Positions 53,304 to 63,350 are shown, numbered from the stretch's first letter. The stretch is 64,000 nt of DNA from Gammaproteobacteria bacterium (GCA_026398815.1 JAPLSA010000015.1:62001-126000), one strand, 5' to 3'. Notes: generated from the letters alone by a model not told the origin. Numbers and translations: made by a program.

Positions 53304-54194
53304 ATGAACCTCGGCATCGGCGAGTTCTATTCCCTGGCCTGCGCGCTGGTCTGGGCGGTGGCGGTGGTGCTGTTCAAGAAGGCGGGCGACAGCATCTCGC
53401 CGTTCGCGCTGAACCTGTTCAAGAACACGCTGGCGGCGCTGCTGCTGGGCGTCACCGTGGCGGTGGTCAGCCCGGCGCTGCCGGCGTTCACGCCGCTGTC
53501 GCTGCTGCTGATCGCGGTCTCCGGCCTGCTCGGCATCTGTTTCGGCGACAGCTGCTACTTGCGCGCGCTGAACGCCATCGGCGCCAGCCGGATGGCGGTG
53601 GCGCAGACGCTGTTCTCGCCGTTCGTCATCGTGCTGTCGGCGATCTTCCTGCACGAGCGCCTGCACGGCCTGCAATGGCTCGGCGCAGCGCTGGTGCTGG
53701 GCGGCATCGTGCTGGTTACCTGGACCGGCAACGCCGGGCCGGCGGCGGCCGATGCCGGCCGGCTGCGGCGCGGCACGGCGCTGGGCGTGTTCTCGGTGCT
53801 GCTGATGGCGATCGGCATCGTCATGGCCAAGCCGCTGCTGGCGCAGCACGCGCTGCTGTGGGTGGTCTGGCTGCGCGTGGTGGCCGGTGTCGCCGGGCTG
53901 CTGGCGATGATGGCGGTGCGCCGCAATGCCGCCGCGCTGCTGGCCGAGTACCGGGCGGTGCGCCACTGGCCGCAGATCGTCGCCGGCTCGGTGGCCGGCA
54001 CCTACCTGTCGATGATGCTGTGGCTGGCTGGCTACAAGTACACGTCGGCATCGGTCGCCGCCGTGCTCAACGAGACGGCGGCGCTGTTCATCGTGCTGTT
54101 CGCGGTGCTGTTCCTGCGCGAGCGGGTCGGCCCCCGGCAACTGGCCGGCGTTGCCGTCGCCATGCTCGGCGTGGGGCTGATGGTGCTGCGCTGA
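53304..54194 (+). CDS. EamA-family (DMT) transporter
   Basis: 296 residues with ten predicted helices in two EamA repeats (EFYSLACALVWAVAVVLFKK; RGTALGVFSVLLMAIGIVMA). Substrate unknown; likely an exporter of a metabolite. Different from the EamA protein at 28840. ATG 53304. 109 bases from the decarboxylase-like stop counting the REP-like element. Confidence 0.86.
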   Translation: MNLGIGEFYSLACALVWAVAVVLFKKAGDSISPFALNLFKNTLAALLLGVTVAVVSPALPAFTPLSLLLIAVSGLLGICFGDSCYLRALNAIGASRMAVAQTLFSPFVIVLSAIFLHERLHGLQWLGAALVLGGIVLVTWTGNAGPAAADAGRLRRGTALGVFSVLLMAIGIVMAKPLLAQHALLWVVWLRVVAGVAGLLAMMAVRRNAAALLAEYRAVRHWPQIVAGSVAGTYLSMMLWLAGYKYTSASVAAVLNETAALFIVLFAVLFLRERVGPRQLAGVAVAMLGVGLMVLR

Positions 54195-54344
54195 AGCCGG
54201 CGGCCGGCGTCGCAATTCCGGCGCGATTCGACGCGCCCTGAGCGGGTAACCCCGCTTCCGGCACCGCTTGTCCCATGCGCTTGCAGGCCCCCTGAGCGGT
54301 GCCGACCCTGTGGTTCATCCAGACGTTCCACCACAGGTCGCGCC

Positions 54345-55415
54345 GTGAATATCCAGCCCTCCAAACCGCTACATCTGCTGCTGTCCTCGCTGCTGCTCGG
54401 GCTGGCCCTGCCGGCGATGGCCGCTCTCAGCGCGCCGTTCGGCACCGGGCTCGCCAAGGTGGTGAAGACCGTGACGCCGACCACCACCACAACGCCTGCC
54501 GTCGTCGGCACGATCGACCCGGTCAACGGCTATCTGAGCGTCAGCGGCAGCCTGAAGCGCAGCTGGGTGAGCCAGAGCGGCGGGCTGGTGCAGTCGAACA
54601 ACCTGCTGACCGTCAGCAGCGCCACGATGAACGTGGCCGGCGTGACCCGCCGTTATCTGTCGATGCGACCGACCGCGCCGACCGCCAACCTGCCGGTGCT
54701 GCTGCTGCTGCACGCCAGCGGCGTCACGCCGGAAGCGATGGCCAGCCTGACCGAAGTCGCCGACTACGCGGCGACGCAGGGCTTCTGGGTGGTGCTGCCG
54801 GCGGCGGTCGGCGGCGTCTGGAAGGACGATCCGCTGAAGACGGGTAGCGACGACGTCAACTTCATCACCGCGCTGATCGCCCAGCTTGGCGGCCAGGGTG
54901 CCGATCCGGCGCGCATCTACGCGGCCGGCCATTCCAACGGCGGCTTCATGGCAACCCGGCTGGCCTGCGCGGCCTCGGACCGCATCGCCGCGTTCGCCGT
55001 CGTTGCCGCCACCACCCGCTACGGCGTGTCGAGCACCTGCGGTACGCCGCTGTCGCGGCCGAAGGTCTGGTTCGTCGGTACTGCCGACACCATCGTGCCG
55101 ATTGCCGGCGCGCTCGACCTGCGCTCGGCGGATTCGACGCTGGCCTTCTGGAACAGCCGTCAGGGTTGTGCCGGCGTGCTCGCCAGCAGCCTGCCGAACC
55201 GCTCGACCACCGATGGCACCACCGTGCAGCTGACCCGCTACACCGGCTGCAGCGGCAGCGCGCCCGGCGGCACCGCCATCGAGAACCAGGTCTACACGGT
55301 GACCGGCGGCGGCCACGCCTGGCCGGGCGGGCTGGTGTCGACGACCGGTGTCATTTCGCAGGACATCAAGGCCACCGGCCTGATCTGGAACTTCGTGCGC
55401 GGCTACCGCCGCTAG
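54345..55415 (+). CDS. Secreted esterase / PHB-depolymerase-like hydrolase
   Basis: 356 residues from GTG 54345, signal peptide LHLLLSSLLLGLALPAMAA. The alpha/beta hydrolase fold shows GHSNGGFMATRLAC with Ser197 as nucleophile, Asp in GTADTIVPI and His in GGGHAWPG near the end. This is the layout of LpqC/PHB-depolymerase-type esterases, which cut polyesters or esterified plant material outside the cell. Actual substrate unknown. Cysteines (VSSTCG, SRQGCAG, YTGCSG) may form disulfides. Confidence 0.83.
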   Translation: MNIQPSKPLHLLLSSLLLGLALPAMAALSAPFGTGLAKVVKTVTPTTTTTPAVVGTIDPVNGYLSVSGSLKRSWVSQSGGLVQSNNLLTVSSATMNVAGVTRRYLSMRPTAPTANLPVLLLLHASGVTPEAMASLTEVADYAATQGFWVVLPAAVGGVWKDDPLKTGSDDVNFITALIAQLGGQGADPARIYAAGHSNGGFMATRLACAASDRIAAFAVVAATTRYGVSSTCGTPLSRPKVWFVGTADTIVPIAGALDLRSADSTLAFWNSRQGCAGVLASSLPNRSTTDGTTVQLTRYTGCSGSAPGGTAIENQVYTVTGGGHAWPGGLVSTTGVISQDIKATGLIWNFVRGYRR

Positions 55416-55432
55416 ATGCAGCCGGGCGTCGT

Positions 55433-56722
55433 TCAGCGCGGCGGTGCGGCCGGCGCCGGGCGCTTCAGGTAACGGTCGCGCAGCACGGTCTGGCGGCTGG
55501 TCATCGGCATCGTCCGGCCCTCGATCCAGACGGCGGTGGCGGCGCTGGTGACCTCCAGCGGATCGCCGTCCCAGAGCACCAGGTCGGCGATCTTGCCCGG
55601 CTCGATCGAGCCGAGCACGGTCGACAGGCCCAGGATCTGCGCCGGCTGCAGCGTGATCGCCGCCAGCGCCGCGTCGCGGCTCAGGCCGTTGGCGGCGGCG
55701 ATGCCGGCCAGCTGGCGCAGGTTGCGGGCGTTGTGGCTGCCGAACTCGGAGGCATCGACGAAGGCGAAGGCGACGCCGGCGCGGGACAGCCGGGCGATGG
55801 CGTCGCGGCGCACGTGCAGCGTCTCGAAATGGGCCGGCAGGTTGCGGCTCGGATCGATCAGCACCGGCACCGAGCGGCTGGCCAGCTCGGCGGCCACCAA
55901 GTGCGCCTCGGCGGCACCGCTGATGATCAGCAGCAGGCCGTAGTCGTCGGCCAGCTTCAGCGCGGCGAGGATGTCCGACGCCCGCTCGGCGTGCAGCACC
56001 AGCGGCAGCTCGCGCTGCAGCACCCGGCGCAGCACCGGCAGGTCCAGCGGGCTCAGCTGGGCCTCGCCGGACAGGCCGTCGCCGAGCCGGGCGCCGCCGC
56101 TGCGCGCTTCCTCGAAGGCTTCCCGCAGCGCGGCCATTGCCGCCGGTCGGCTGCCGGCCAGTTCGCGACCCTGCTCGCCGAGCGTGGCGAACAGCGCCGC
56201 CTGCGGCCGGGTGATCCATTCCCCATCCGGCGCCAGCGTGCCGGCCAGCGAGATGATGGCGCCCTGGCCGGCGATCAGGCTGCCGCCCTTGCGGGTATCC
56301 GGCGCGGTCAGCGCCCGGGTCACGCCGGCGATGCGGTTGACCGGCAGCAGCGCCGAACGCGGATTCAGCGCATCGGCAACCGACAGCGCGGCGCTGTAGC
56401 GCTTCTGGCCGGAAGCGACGTCATTGGTTTCCTCGACGCCGTCGATTTCCTTGAGCCCGAGTGCGCTCGACGCGACGATGATCCCCGGCGTCAGCGGCCG
56501 GCCGCGGGCATCGATGACGCGGCTGCCGTCGGGAATTTCGACCTCGTTGCCGACCGCCTCGATGCGGCCGTTGCGCACCAGCACCGTGGCATCGCGCAGC
56601 ACCCCGGCGCTGGCGACGGTGTGCACCTCGGCATGGATGATCGCGAACCGCTCTGCCCGCGCCGGGCTGCCGAGCAGCAGCGCCGACAGGCCCGCCAGCC
56701 ACAGCATCGGGCGGCGGCTCAT
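55433..56722 (-). CDS. Amidohydrolase-fold protein without the metal-binding HxH
   Basis: 429 residues with a signal peptide (MLWLAGLSALLLGSPARA). The amidohydrolase frame is clear: TVLVRNGRIEAVGNEVE near the start and LGSIEPGKIADLVLWDGDPL at the end. The place where metal-binding HxH should follow the first beta strand reads LTPGIIVASSALGL, with no histidines; other metal-ligand positions are also unclear. It is therefore probably catalytically inactive, a partner or scaffold for the neighbouring active copy. Its ATG overlaps the stop of that gene (ATGA). Confidence 0.8.
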   Translation of the reverse strand: MSRRPMLWLAGLSALLLGSPARAERFAIIHAEVHTVASAGVLRDATVLVRNGRIEAVGNEVEIPDGSRVIDARGRPLTPGIIVASSALGLKEIDGVEETNDVASGQKRYSAALSVADALNPRSALLPVNRIAGVTRALTAPDTRKGGSLIAGQGAIISLAGTLAPDGEWITRPQAALFATLGEQGRELAGSRPAAMAALREAFEEARSGGARLGDGLSGEAQLSPLDLPVLRRVLQRELPLVLHAERASDILAALKLADDYGLLLIISGAAEAHLVAAELASRSVPVLIDPSRNLPAHFETLHVRRDAIARLSRAGVAFAFVDASEFGSHNARNLRQLAGIAAANGLSRDAALAAITLQPAQILGLSTVLGSIEPGKIADLVLWDGDPLEVTSAATAVWIEGRTMPMTSRQTVLRDRYLKRPAPAAPPR

Positions 56723-58167
56723 GGGCGTGCTCCGGTGGCGGCTTCGGCCGCATCGTCGGCTGCGTCGTCGGTCGCGGGGCCGGCGTCGTCGACCTCGGTG
56801 CCGAGCATGAAATCGCTGTCCGGCTGCGCCTTCGGGTGGGCGCGGTCGAGCTGCAGCACGCCGTCGATCCAGACCTGGTCGGCATGGGCGTAGACCGAGA
56901 ACGGCGTGCTGCTCCACAGCACCACGTCGGCCGCCTTGCCGACTTCCAGCGTGCCGGTGCGGTCGAGGATGCCGAGCGCCTTCGCCGGGTTGGCGGTCAG
57001 CCAGCCGATCGCGTGTTCCTCGCTGACCGGCAGGCCGGCGCGGCGGCCGGCGGCCATCGCCTTGGCGGCTTCCTGGTTGAGCCGCTGGATGCCGTCCGGA
57101 TCGTCGGAATGGACGATCGCGCAGCCAGCGCCGTGGTCGCTGCGGGCGGCGTCGACGATGGCGATGTTCTCGTTGATCGCATCCCAGGCTTCCAGCTTGA
57201 AGCCCCACCAGTCGGCCCAGAGCGCGGCGCAGACGCCCTCCTCGGCCAGCCGGGGCGCGATCTTGTAGGCCTCCACCGCGTGGTGGAAGGCCTGGATCTT
57301 GAAGCCGAACTCCTTGGCGACGTCGAGCATGGTCGCCATCTGGTCGGCGCGGTAGCAATGCATGTGCACCAGGATATTGCCGCGCAGCACGTCGGCCAGC
57401 GTGTCCATCGCCAGGTCGCGGTCCGGCGACGGGCCCTTGCGCTCCTTGTTCCAGGCATCCCAGCGGGCGCGGTAGCCGCTGGCCTTGGCGAACGCGGCGC
57501 GATAGCCGGCGACGTTGCCCATGCCGGTGGACGGCGAGCGGCCGCCGCCCTTGCCGTAGACGCGTTTCGGATTTTCGCCGCAGGCCATCTTCAGGCTGCG
57601 CCGGGCGCCGGGGAACAGCATCTGCTGGTAGGTCACCGCCGGCACGTTCTTGATCACCACGCCGCGGCCGCCGATCAGGTTGGCCGAGCCCGGCAGCACT
57701 TGCAGCGTGGTGACGCCGCCGGCGCGCGCGGCTTCGAAGCCGGGGTCCTGCGGCCAGATCGAGTGCTCGGCCCAGACCTCCGGCGTGGTTGCCGCCGTCG
57801 CTTCGTTGCCGTCGCTGGTGGCCCAGACGGCCGGCGCCGGGTAGACGCCGAGGTGGGAATGGACGTCGATGATGCCGGGCGTCAGGTAGCGGCCGCCGGC
57901 CTCGATCACCGTGGTGCCGCCGGCTGCCAGCCCCTTGCCGATCGCGGCGATCCGGCCTTCGGACAGCAGCACGTCGGTGTTGTCGAGCCGGCTGTCGAGG
58001 CCGGTCAGCACGGTGGCGCCGCGGATCAGCACCGTGGTGGCCGGGGCCGGCCGGTAGGTGGACGGGAACGGGTCGGCCGCCGTGCCTGCCGCCGGATGGC
58101 GATCGCCGCAGGCGGCCAGCAGCACGGTGACGAGAACGCCGAGGCAGGCGTGGACGGGTCGGATCAT
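56719..58167 (-). CDS. Amidohydrolase lipoprotein
   Basis: 482 residues with a lipobox (VLVTVLLAAC, Cys at 20). It has an intact amidohydrolase site: GIIDVHSHLG (HxH), LVHMHCYRADQM, IQAFHHAVEAY and the late Asp in IVHSDDPDG, and the usual N- and C-terminal beta-sandwich strands (VLIRGATVLTGLDS; LEVGKAADVVLWSS). A long Asp/Ala-rich C-terminus follows. Likely a periplasmic or membrane-anchored metal-dependent hydrolase, perhaps a dipeptidase-type enzyme; substrate unknown. Coupled to the inactive-looking paralogue downstream. Confidence 0.88.
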   Translation of the reverse strand: MIRPVHACLGVLVTVLLAACGDRHPAAGTAADPFPSTYRPAPATTVLIRGATVLTGLDSRLDNTDVLLSEGRIAAIGKGLAAGGTTVIEAGGRYLTPGIIDVHSHLGVYPAPAVWATSDGNEATAATTPEVWAEHSIWPQDPGFEAARAGGVTTLQVLPGSANLIGGRGVVIKNVPAVTYQQMLFPGARRSLKMACGENPKRVYGKGGGRSPSTGMGNVAGYRAAFAKASGYRARWDAWNKERKGPSPDRDLAMDTLADVLRGNILVHMHCYRADQMATMLDVAKEFGFKIQAFHHAVEAYKIAPRLAEEGVCAALWADWWGFKLEAWDAINENIAIVDAARSDHGAGCAIVHSDDPDGIQRLNQEAAKAMAAGRRAGLPVSEEHAIGWLTANPAKALGILDRTGTLEVGKAADVVLWSSTPFSVYAHADQVWIDGVLQLDRAHPKAQPDSDFMLGTEVDDAGPATDDAADDAAEAATGARP

Positions 58168-58292
58168 CGCGGCGGGTCCGGCAGGCGGGCGGGGTGTACC
58201 GAGCTTATCGCGCCATCGCAGGGTAATACCGGCATTGCCGCGCGACCGGCACGGCGGGTACGGTGCCGCAGCCTCTAAATGCCCTGACCCCG

Positions 58293-60374
58293 ATGACCGC
58301 CACGCCGCCCGCGCCCTTACTTGCCGCCGACACGGCCACCGATGATCCGCAGCAGTGGCTTGAAGCGATCGACGATCCGGCCGCGCTCGACTGGGTGCGC
58401 GCGCACAACGCGGCGACCTGCGCCGAGCTGGAGGCCAGCCCGGCGTACCGGCCGATCCACGACCGTCTGCTGGCGATCCTCGATTCCGAGGCGCGGATTC
58501 CCTACGTCACCAAGCTCGGCGCGCACTACTACAACTTCTGGCGCGACGCCCGGCAGCTGCGCGGCGTCTGGCGGCGCACGACCTATGCGTCCTACACCCG
58601 CGCCGAGCCGGACTGGGAAACGGTGCTCGATCTCGACGCGCTGGCGGCGGCGGAAGGCGAGAACTGGGTCTGGAACGGCGTCGTCTGCCGTGAGCCGGAC
58701 GCCGACCGCTGCCTGCTGCAGCTGTCGCGTGGCGGCGGCGACGCCGTGGTGATCCGCGAGTTTGATCTGGTCGACAAGCGCTTCGTCGCCGACGGCTTCC
58801 AGCTGCCGGAAGCGAAGACCGAGATCAGCTGGATCGACCGCGACCACCTTTACGTCGCCACCGACTTCGGGCCCGGCAGCCTGACCGACAGCGGCTACCC
58901 GCGCACGGTGCGCGAGTGGCGGCGCGGCACGCCGCTGGCCAAGGCGGTGGAGGTGTTTGCCGGCGCCCGCGACGACGTGGCGGTGAGCGCGGTCAACATC
59001 GTCACCGCCGGGCATCGCTACCGGATGATCCGCCGGGCGATCACCTTCTACAGCGGCGAGCACTGGCTGAACGTCGACGGCCGTTTCCAGCGGCTGCCGG
59101 TCCCGGACGACGCCCAGGTGGGTTTCTGGCGCGACCAGATGACGGTCGAACTGCGCAGCGACTGGACGGTCGACGGCGTCGTCCATCCGGCCGGCGCGCT
59201 GCTGGCGATCGGCGTCGCCGAGTTCCTCGCCGGCCAGCGCCGTTTCGCGCAGCTGTACCTGCCCGGGCCGCGCAGCGCGCTGAGCGGCGTGGCTGGGCTG
59301 CATCACGCGCTGATCATCAACGAGCTGCACGAGGTCCGCAGCCGGCTCCATGCGCTGAAGCCGGGCCGCGACGGCTGGACGCGCACGGCCATCGAGGCGC
59401 CGGCGTTCGGGGCGCTCGGCGTGTCCGAGGTCGATGATCACGACAGCGACGACTACTGGCTGACCGTCACCGATTTCCTGACGCCGACGACGCTGTTCCG
59501 CGCCACGCTCGACGGCGCTGCGCCCGAGCGGCTGAAGGCGCTGCCGGCGTTCTTCGCGACCGACGGGCTGGAGATCGTCCAGCACCACGCGACCTCGAAG
59601 GACGGCACGCAGGTGCCGTACTTCCAGGTGTCGCGCCGGGGCCTGCCGCTGGATGGCCGCAATCCGACGCTGCTGTACGGCTACGGTGGCTTCGAGGTGT
59701 CGATGCTGCCAAGCTACAGCGCCGGCGTCGGTGCCGCGTGGCTGGAGCGGGGCGGCACCTATGTGCTGGCCAACATCCGCGGCGGCGGCGAGTTCGGGCC
59801 GGCCTGGCACCAGGCGGCGCTGAAGGAACACCGCCAGCGCGCCTATGACGATTTCATCGCCATCGCCGAGGATCTGATCCGGCGCGGCGTGACCTCGCCG
59901 CCGCATCTCGGCATCCAGGGCGGCAGCAACGGCGGCCTGCTGATGGGCGTGATGCTGACCCAGCGGCCGGAGCTGTTCGGCGCCGTGGTCTGCCAAGTGC
60001 CGCTGCTCGACATGCGCCGCTACCACCAGCTGCTGGCCGGCGCCTCGTGGATCGGCGAGTACGGCAATCCCGACCTGCCCGAGGAGTGGGCCTGGATCGC
60101 CCGCTATTCGCCGTACCAGAAGGTGGCCGCCGGCTCGCGGTATCCGCGCGTGCTGTTCACGACCTCGACCCGCGACGACCGCGTGCATCCCGGCCACGCC
60201 CGCAAGATGGCCGCGCGGATGGCCGGGCAGGGCCACGATGTCCTGTATTACGAAAACCTCGAAGGCGGCCACGGCGGCGCGGCGAACAATCCGCAGCTGG
60301 CGCGGATGGGCGCGCTGGCCTACGCCTTCCTGTGGCTGCAGCTGTCCCGGCCTGATGCCGATCCCGAATCCTGA
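58293..60374 (+). CDS. Prolyl oligopeptidase family (S9) serine peptidase
   Basis: 693 residues from ATG 58293; an earlier GTG at 58263 adds ten residues. Two-part S9 structure: an N-terminal beta-propeller (to about 420) and a C-terminal alpha/beta hydrolase. Catalytic Ser545 is in IQGGSNGGLLMG, Asp in STRDDRVHPG (about 628) and His660 in LEGGHGGAAN. It hydrolyses short peptides, typically after proline, in the cytoplasm (no signal). It is divergent from the amidohydrolase pair, so the three may share peptide substrates. Confidence 0.9.
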   Translation: MTATPPAPLLAADTATDDPQQWLEAIDDPAALDWVRAHNAATCAELEASPAYRPIHDRLLAILDSEARIPYVTKLGAHYYNFWRDARQLRGVWRRTTYASYTRAEPDWETVLDLDALAAAEGENWVWNGVVCREPDADRCLLQLSRGGGDAVVIREFDLVDKRFVADGFQLPEAKTEISWIDRDHLYVATDFGPGSLTDSGYPRTVREWRRGTPLAKAVEVFAGARDDVAVSAVNIVTAGHRYRMIRRAITFYSGEHWLNVDGRFQRLPVPDDAQVGFWRDQMTVELRSDWTVDGVVHPAGALLAIGVAEFLAGQRRFAQLYLPGPRSALSGVAGLHHALIINELHEVRSRLHALKPGRDGWTRTAIEAPAFGALGVSEVDDHDSDDYWLTVTDFLTPTTLFRATLDGAAPERLKALPAFFATDGLEIVQHHATSKDGTQVPYFQVSRRGLPLDGRNPTLLYGYGGFEVSMLPSYSAGVGAAWLERGGTYVLANIRGGGEFGPAWHQAALKEHRQRAYDDFIAIAEDLIRRGVTSPPHLGIQGGSNGGLLMGVMLTQRPELFGAVVCQVPLLDMRRYHQLLAGASWIGEYGNPDLPEEWAWIARYSPYQKVAAGSRYPRVLFTTSTRDDRVHPGHARKMAARMAGQGHDVLYYENLEGGHGGAANNPQLARMGALAYAFLWLQLSRPDADPES

Positions 60375-60389
60375 CTTGGAGCGCTTCCG

Positions 60390-60983
60390 ATGAATCACGC
60401 CGACACCCGCAGCCCCCGCGCCACGTTCACCAGCATCGAGACCAGCACCGCCGAGGACTGGCAGCTGATCGCCCGGGAATTCGGCGGCTTCGCGCGCCTG
60501 CTGCCGGATCGCATCCTCAAGCACCTGAAGCTGCTCGAAGGCGATTTCGGCGGCTTCCCGATCGACCGCCTGAGCCATTGCCTGCAGACCGCGACCCGGG
60601 CGCACCGCGATGGCCGCGACGAGGCTTACGTGGTCTGCGCATTGCTGCATGACCTCGGTGACGTGCTGGCCACCTGGAACCATCCGGATGTCGCGGCGGC
60701 GCTGGTCAAGCCGTTCGTGCCCGAGGCCTACCACTGGATGGTGGCCCACCACGGCATCTTCCAGGGCTACTACTTCTTCCATCACCTGGGCATGGATCGC
60801 GACATGCGCGAGGCGTATCGCGATTCGCCGCACTACGCGCTGACCGAGGAGTTCTGCGCCAAGTACGACAGCCCGGCCTTCGATCCGGCCGCCGAGACCT
60901 TGCCGCTGTCGCACTTCGAGCCGATGCTGCGCCGCGTCTTCGCCGAGCCGCGCAACTCGATCTACCGCGCCGCGCTCGACTAG
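60390..60983 (+). CDS. HD-domain protein (PhnZ/MIOX-like)
   Basis: 197 residues. HD-type metal ligands appear as LSHCLQTATRAHRDG, then LLHDLGDVLATWNHPD, then WMVAHHGIFQGYYFFHHLG. This spacing resembles HD proteins that bind two metals, including mixed-valent diiron oxygenases such as PhnZ as well as phosphohydrolases, so the chemistry cannot be fixed from sequence. ATG 60390 has TTGGAG upstream. It follows the S9 peptidase by 15 bases on the same strand. Confidence 0.78.
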   Translation: MNHADTRSPRATFTSIETSTAEDWQLIAREFGGFARLLPDRILKHLKLLEGDFGGFPIDRLSHCLQTATRAHRDGRDEAYVVCALLHDLGDVLATWNHPDVAAALVKPFVPEAYHWMVAHHGIFQGYYFFHHLGMDRDMREAYRDSPHYALTEEFCAKYDSPAFDPAAETLPLSHFEPMLRRVFAEPRNSIYRAALD

Positions 60984-61033
60984 GCATCCGCCGGCATACT
61001 CCGGCCTGCCAATTTCCAGAGGGCCGACCGGCC

Positions 61034-62965
61034 ATGCATCGTTTTCTTCGCTCGATTCCCTGCGCGCTCGCGCTGATCCTCGCTGGCTGCGGCAGCAGCG
61101 ACAACCTGGCCACGCCCCGGCCACCGACGGCGGCCTGCGCCAGTCCGACGCCAGCCCAGGCGATCGACCGCAGCCTGGTGGTCGACCTGCCGTCGGACAG
61201 CGATCCGTCGACCGATCCGACGCCGACCTCGACGCTCCACTACACCTTGCTGCTGCCGGCGCGCTGCCCGGAAGACCGCTTCCCGGTGGTGCTGCACAGC
61301 CACGGCTACGGCGGTTCGCGGCTGAAGGCGCTGGCGGCCAGCGGTGATCTGTCGGCGGTGCGCAACGCGCCGCATTTCCCGTCGATCGAGCAGCTGGCGG
61401 CGGCGCTGCCGTTCCACGGCTACGCGGTGATCAGCTTCGACCAGCGCGGTCACGGCGATTCCGCCGCCAGCAGCAACGCCCGGATCATCGACCCGCTGCT
61501 GGAAACCCAGGACAGCCGCCGACTGCTCGACTGGGCCTACGACAATGCCGACACCTTCAACTTCGAGCGCCAGACCGGCACCGGCATCGCCAAGGACCTG
61601 AAGGTCGGCACGCTCGGCGTCAGCTACGGCGGCGGCTTCCAGATGACCTTGGCGGCGCTCGATCCGCGCATCGACACGATCGTGCCGAACGGCACCTGGA
61701 ACAACCTGCTGTACAGCCTGCTGCCGGGCGATGCCGTGAAGCTCGGCTTCGACGGCCTGCTGTGCCTGCTCGGCGCCACCGGCGGCGTGGTCAACACGCC
61801 GGTGGTCGCCGCGCTGTGCAACCAGGTCGGCCCCGGCAATCTTCTCGCCTCGACGATCCGCACCCGCGACGACCTGGTCACCGCGCTCGGCCGGCCGACC
61901 ACCCGGCCGCGGACGGTGACGGCGGAGGAGATCGACCCGTTCTTCTTCACGCATGGCATGCGCTACTTCGAAACCCGGCAGGCCGCCGGCGCGCCCTGGG
62001 GCTTCGGCGAGGCGGAGGCGCGGCTGCGCCCGGTGCCGGCGCTGTTCCTGCAAGGCAACCGCGATGTGCTGTTCAACCTGACCGAAGGCGTGCACAACGC
62101 CGAGTACTTCGGCGCCACCGGCGCCGACGTGCGGCTGCTGAGCACCGAAGGCGGGCACATGAACCCGCTCGCCAACCAGGTGGAAGGCACGGCGAGCTGC
62201 GGCACGGTGAACGGTGTCGACGCGGTGCTGGCCTGGTACGAGCGCTGGCTGAAGGATGGCCCGGCCAGCGGCGTCGACGGGATTCCCAAGGTCTGCCTCA
62301 GCGTCGCCGCCACTGTCGAAGGTCAGCCGGGCGGCACGCCGGCGGGCCTGGCGCTGGAGCGGATGCCGGCCGGCAGCCTCACCGGCGCCGGGGCGCTGCC
62401 GGCAACGCTGGCCAGCGGCACCGCCAGCGTCGGCCAGCTGCTCGGCAGCGCGCCGAGCTTCGTGCCGGTGCTGACCGTGGCCGACGCCGGCTACGCGCTG
62501 GCCGGTGTGCCGCGCCTGGGTCGCATCGAGGTGGCGCCGGGGCCGAACCTGCTGCCGCGCCCGGCGATTGCCTTCGTCGGTGTCGGCATTCGGCGCAACG
62601 GCAGCCTGATCCTGGTCGACGACCAGCTGACGCCGTTCGTCGAAGGCATTCACGACAGCAACCGCAGCCAGCAGAACGGCGTGGTCGAGCTGCCGGCAGT
62701 CGGCGAGCTGCTGGAAGCCGGCGATGAAGTCGGCCTGCTGTTCTACGAGCAGCAGGTGCAGTACGCGGCCGTGGTCAGCGCGCTGAGCCTGCCGAACCTG
62801 ACCAATGTCGTGAACTTCGCGCTCGGCACCGCGATTCCGCCGATCGGCTCGGCGCTCGACGGCAGCCTGCTGGCGGCACCGAACCCGTACGAGGCGACCG
62901 TGACCGACGTGGCGCTGCCGATCCTGCGGCCGGGCGAGTACCCGGGTTCGTCGCTGCGCCGCTGA
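61034..62965 (+). CDS. Large lipoprotein with alpha/beta hydrolase domain
   Basis: 643 residues. N-terminal lipobox LALILAGC (Cys at 19). The first half is an alpha/beta hydrolase: oxyanion-type HSHGYGGSR, nucleophile Ser197 in GVSYGGGFQM, Asp in LFLQGNRDVLFN and a late His in STEGGHMNP. The second 250 residues are a beta-rich region (TVADAGYALAGVPRLGRIEV) resembling the C-terminal domain of X-Pro dipeptidyl-peptidase / CocE-type acylhydrolases. Membrane-anchored hydrolase of unknown substrate, perhaps surface-exposed. Confidence 0.78.
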   Translation: MHRFLRSIPCALALILAGCGSSDNLATPRPPTAACASPTPAQAIDRSLVVDLPSDSDPSTDPTPTSTLHYTLLLPARCPEDRFPVVLHSHGYGGSRLKALAASGDLSAVRNAPHFPSIEQLAAALPFHGYAVISFDQRGHGDSAASSNARIIDPLLETQDSRRLLDWAYDNADTFNFERQTGTGIAKDLKVGTLGVSYGGGFQMTLAALDPRIDTIVPNGTWNNLLYSLLPGDAVKLGFDGLLCLLGATGGVVNTPVVAALCNQVGPGNLLASTIRTRDDLVTALGRPTTRPRTVTAEEIDPFFFTHGMRYFETRQAAGAPWGFGEAEARLRPVPALFLQGNRDVLFNLTEGVHNAEYFGATGADVRLLSTEGGHMNPLANQVEGTASCGTVNGVDAVLAWYERWLKDGPASGVDGIPKVCLSVAATVEGQPGGTPAGLALERMPAGSLTGAGALPATLASGTASVGQLLGSAPSFVPVLTVADAGYALAGVPRLGRIEVAPGPNLLPRPAIAFVGVGIRRNGSLILVDDQLTPFVEGIHDSNRSQQNGVVELPAVGELLEAGDEVGLLFYEQQVQYAAVVSALSLPNLTNVVNFALGTAIPPIGSALDGSLLAAPNPYEATVTDVALPILRPGEYPGSSLRR

Positions 62966-62978
62966 GGCGCGCGCGGCT

Positions 62979-63350
62979 TCAGATGTGCTGGTCGACCAGG
63001 ATCACGTTGCCGTCCGGGTCGGCCAGCATGAAGCTGCCGGGGCCGCTGCCGGCCTCGTCGACCTCGGTCATCAGGGCGAGGCCGTGCGCCTTCAGCTGCC
63101 GCTGCAGATCGCGGACATCGGTGTAGGCGTCGAGCGTCTTGGCATCGGCGGTCCAGCCCGGATTGAAGGTCATGATGTTGGTCGGAAACATGCCCTGGAA
63201 CAGGCCGATCACGTGGTCGCCGTTCTTCATGATCAGCCAGCCCTGCGACTGCTGGCCGTGGGCCACGGTGAAGCCGAGCTTTTCGTAGAACAGCCGGGAT
63301 GCCTCCAGATCCTTGACGGCGAGGCTGATCGAGAACGCTCCGAGATCCAT
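62979..63350 (-). CDS. VOC-family (glyoxalase-fold) protein
   Basis: 123 residues forming one paired betaalphabetabetabeta VOC module: [20 protein letters not shown] opens it and [17 protein letters not shown] closes it. The usual first metal-binding His in the opening strand is Ser here, so it may be a non-metal binder or resistance-type protein. ATG 63350 chosen. Convergent with the lipoprotein hydrolase and divergent from the CoA-binding gene. Confidence 0.85.
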   Translation of the reverse strand: MDLGAFSISLAVKDLEASRLFYEKLGFTVAHGQQSQGWLIMKNGDHVIGLFQGMFPTNIMTFNPGWTADAKTLDAYTDVRDLQRQLKAHGLALMTEVDEAGSGPGSFMLADPDGNVILVDQHI

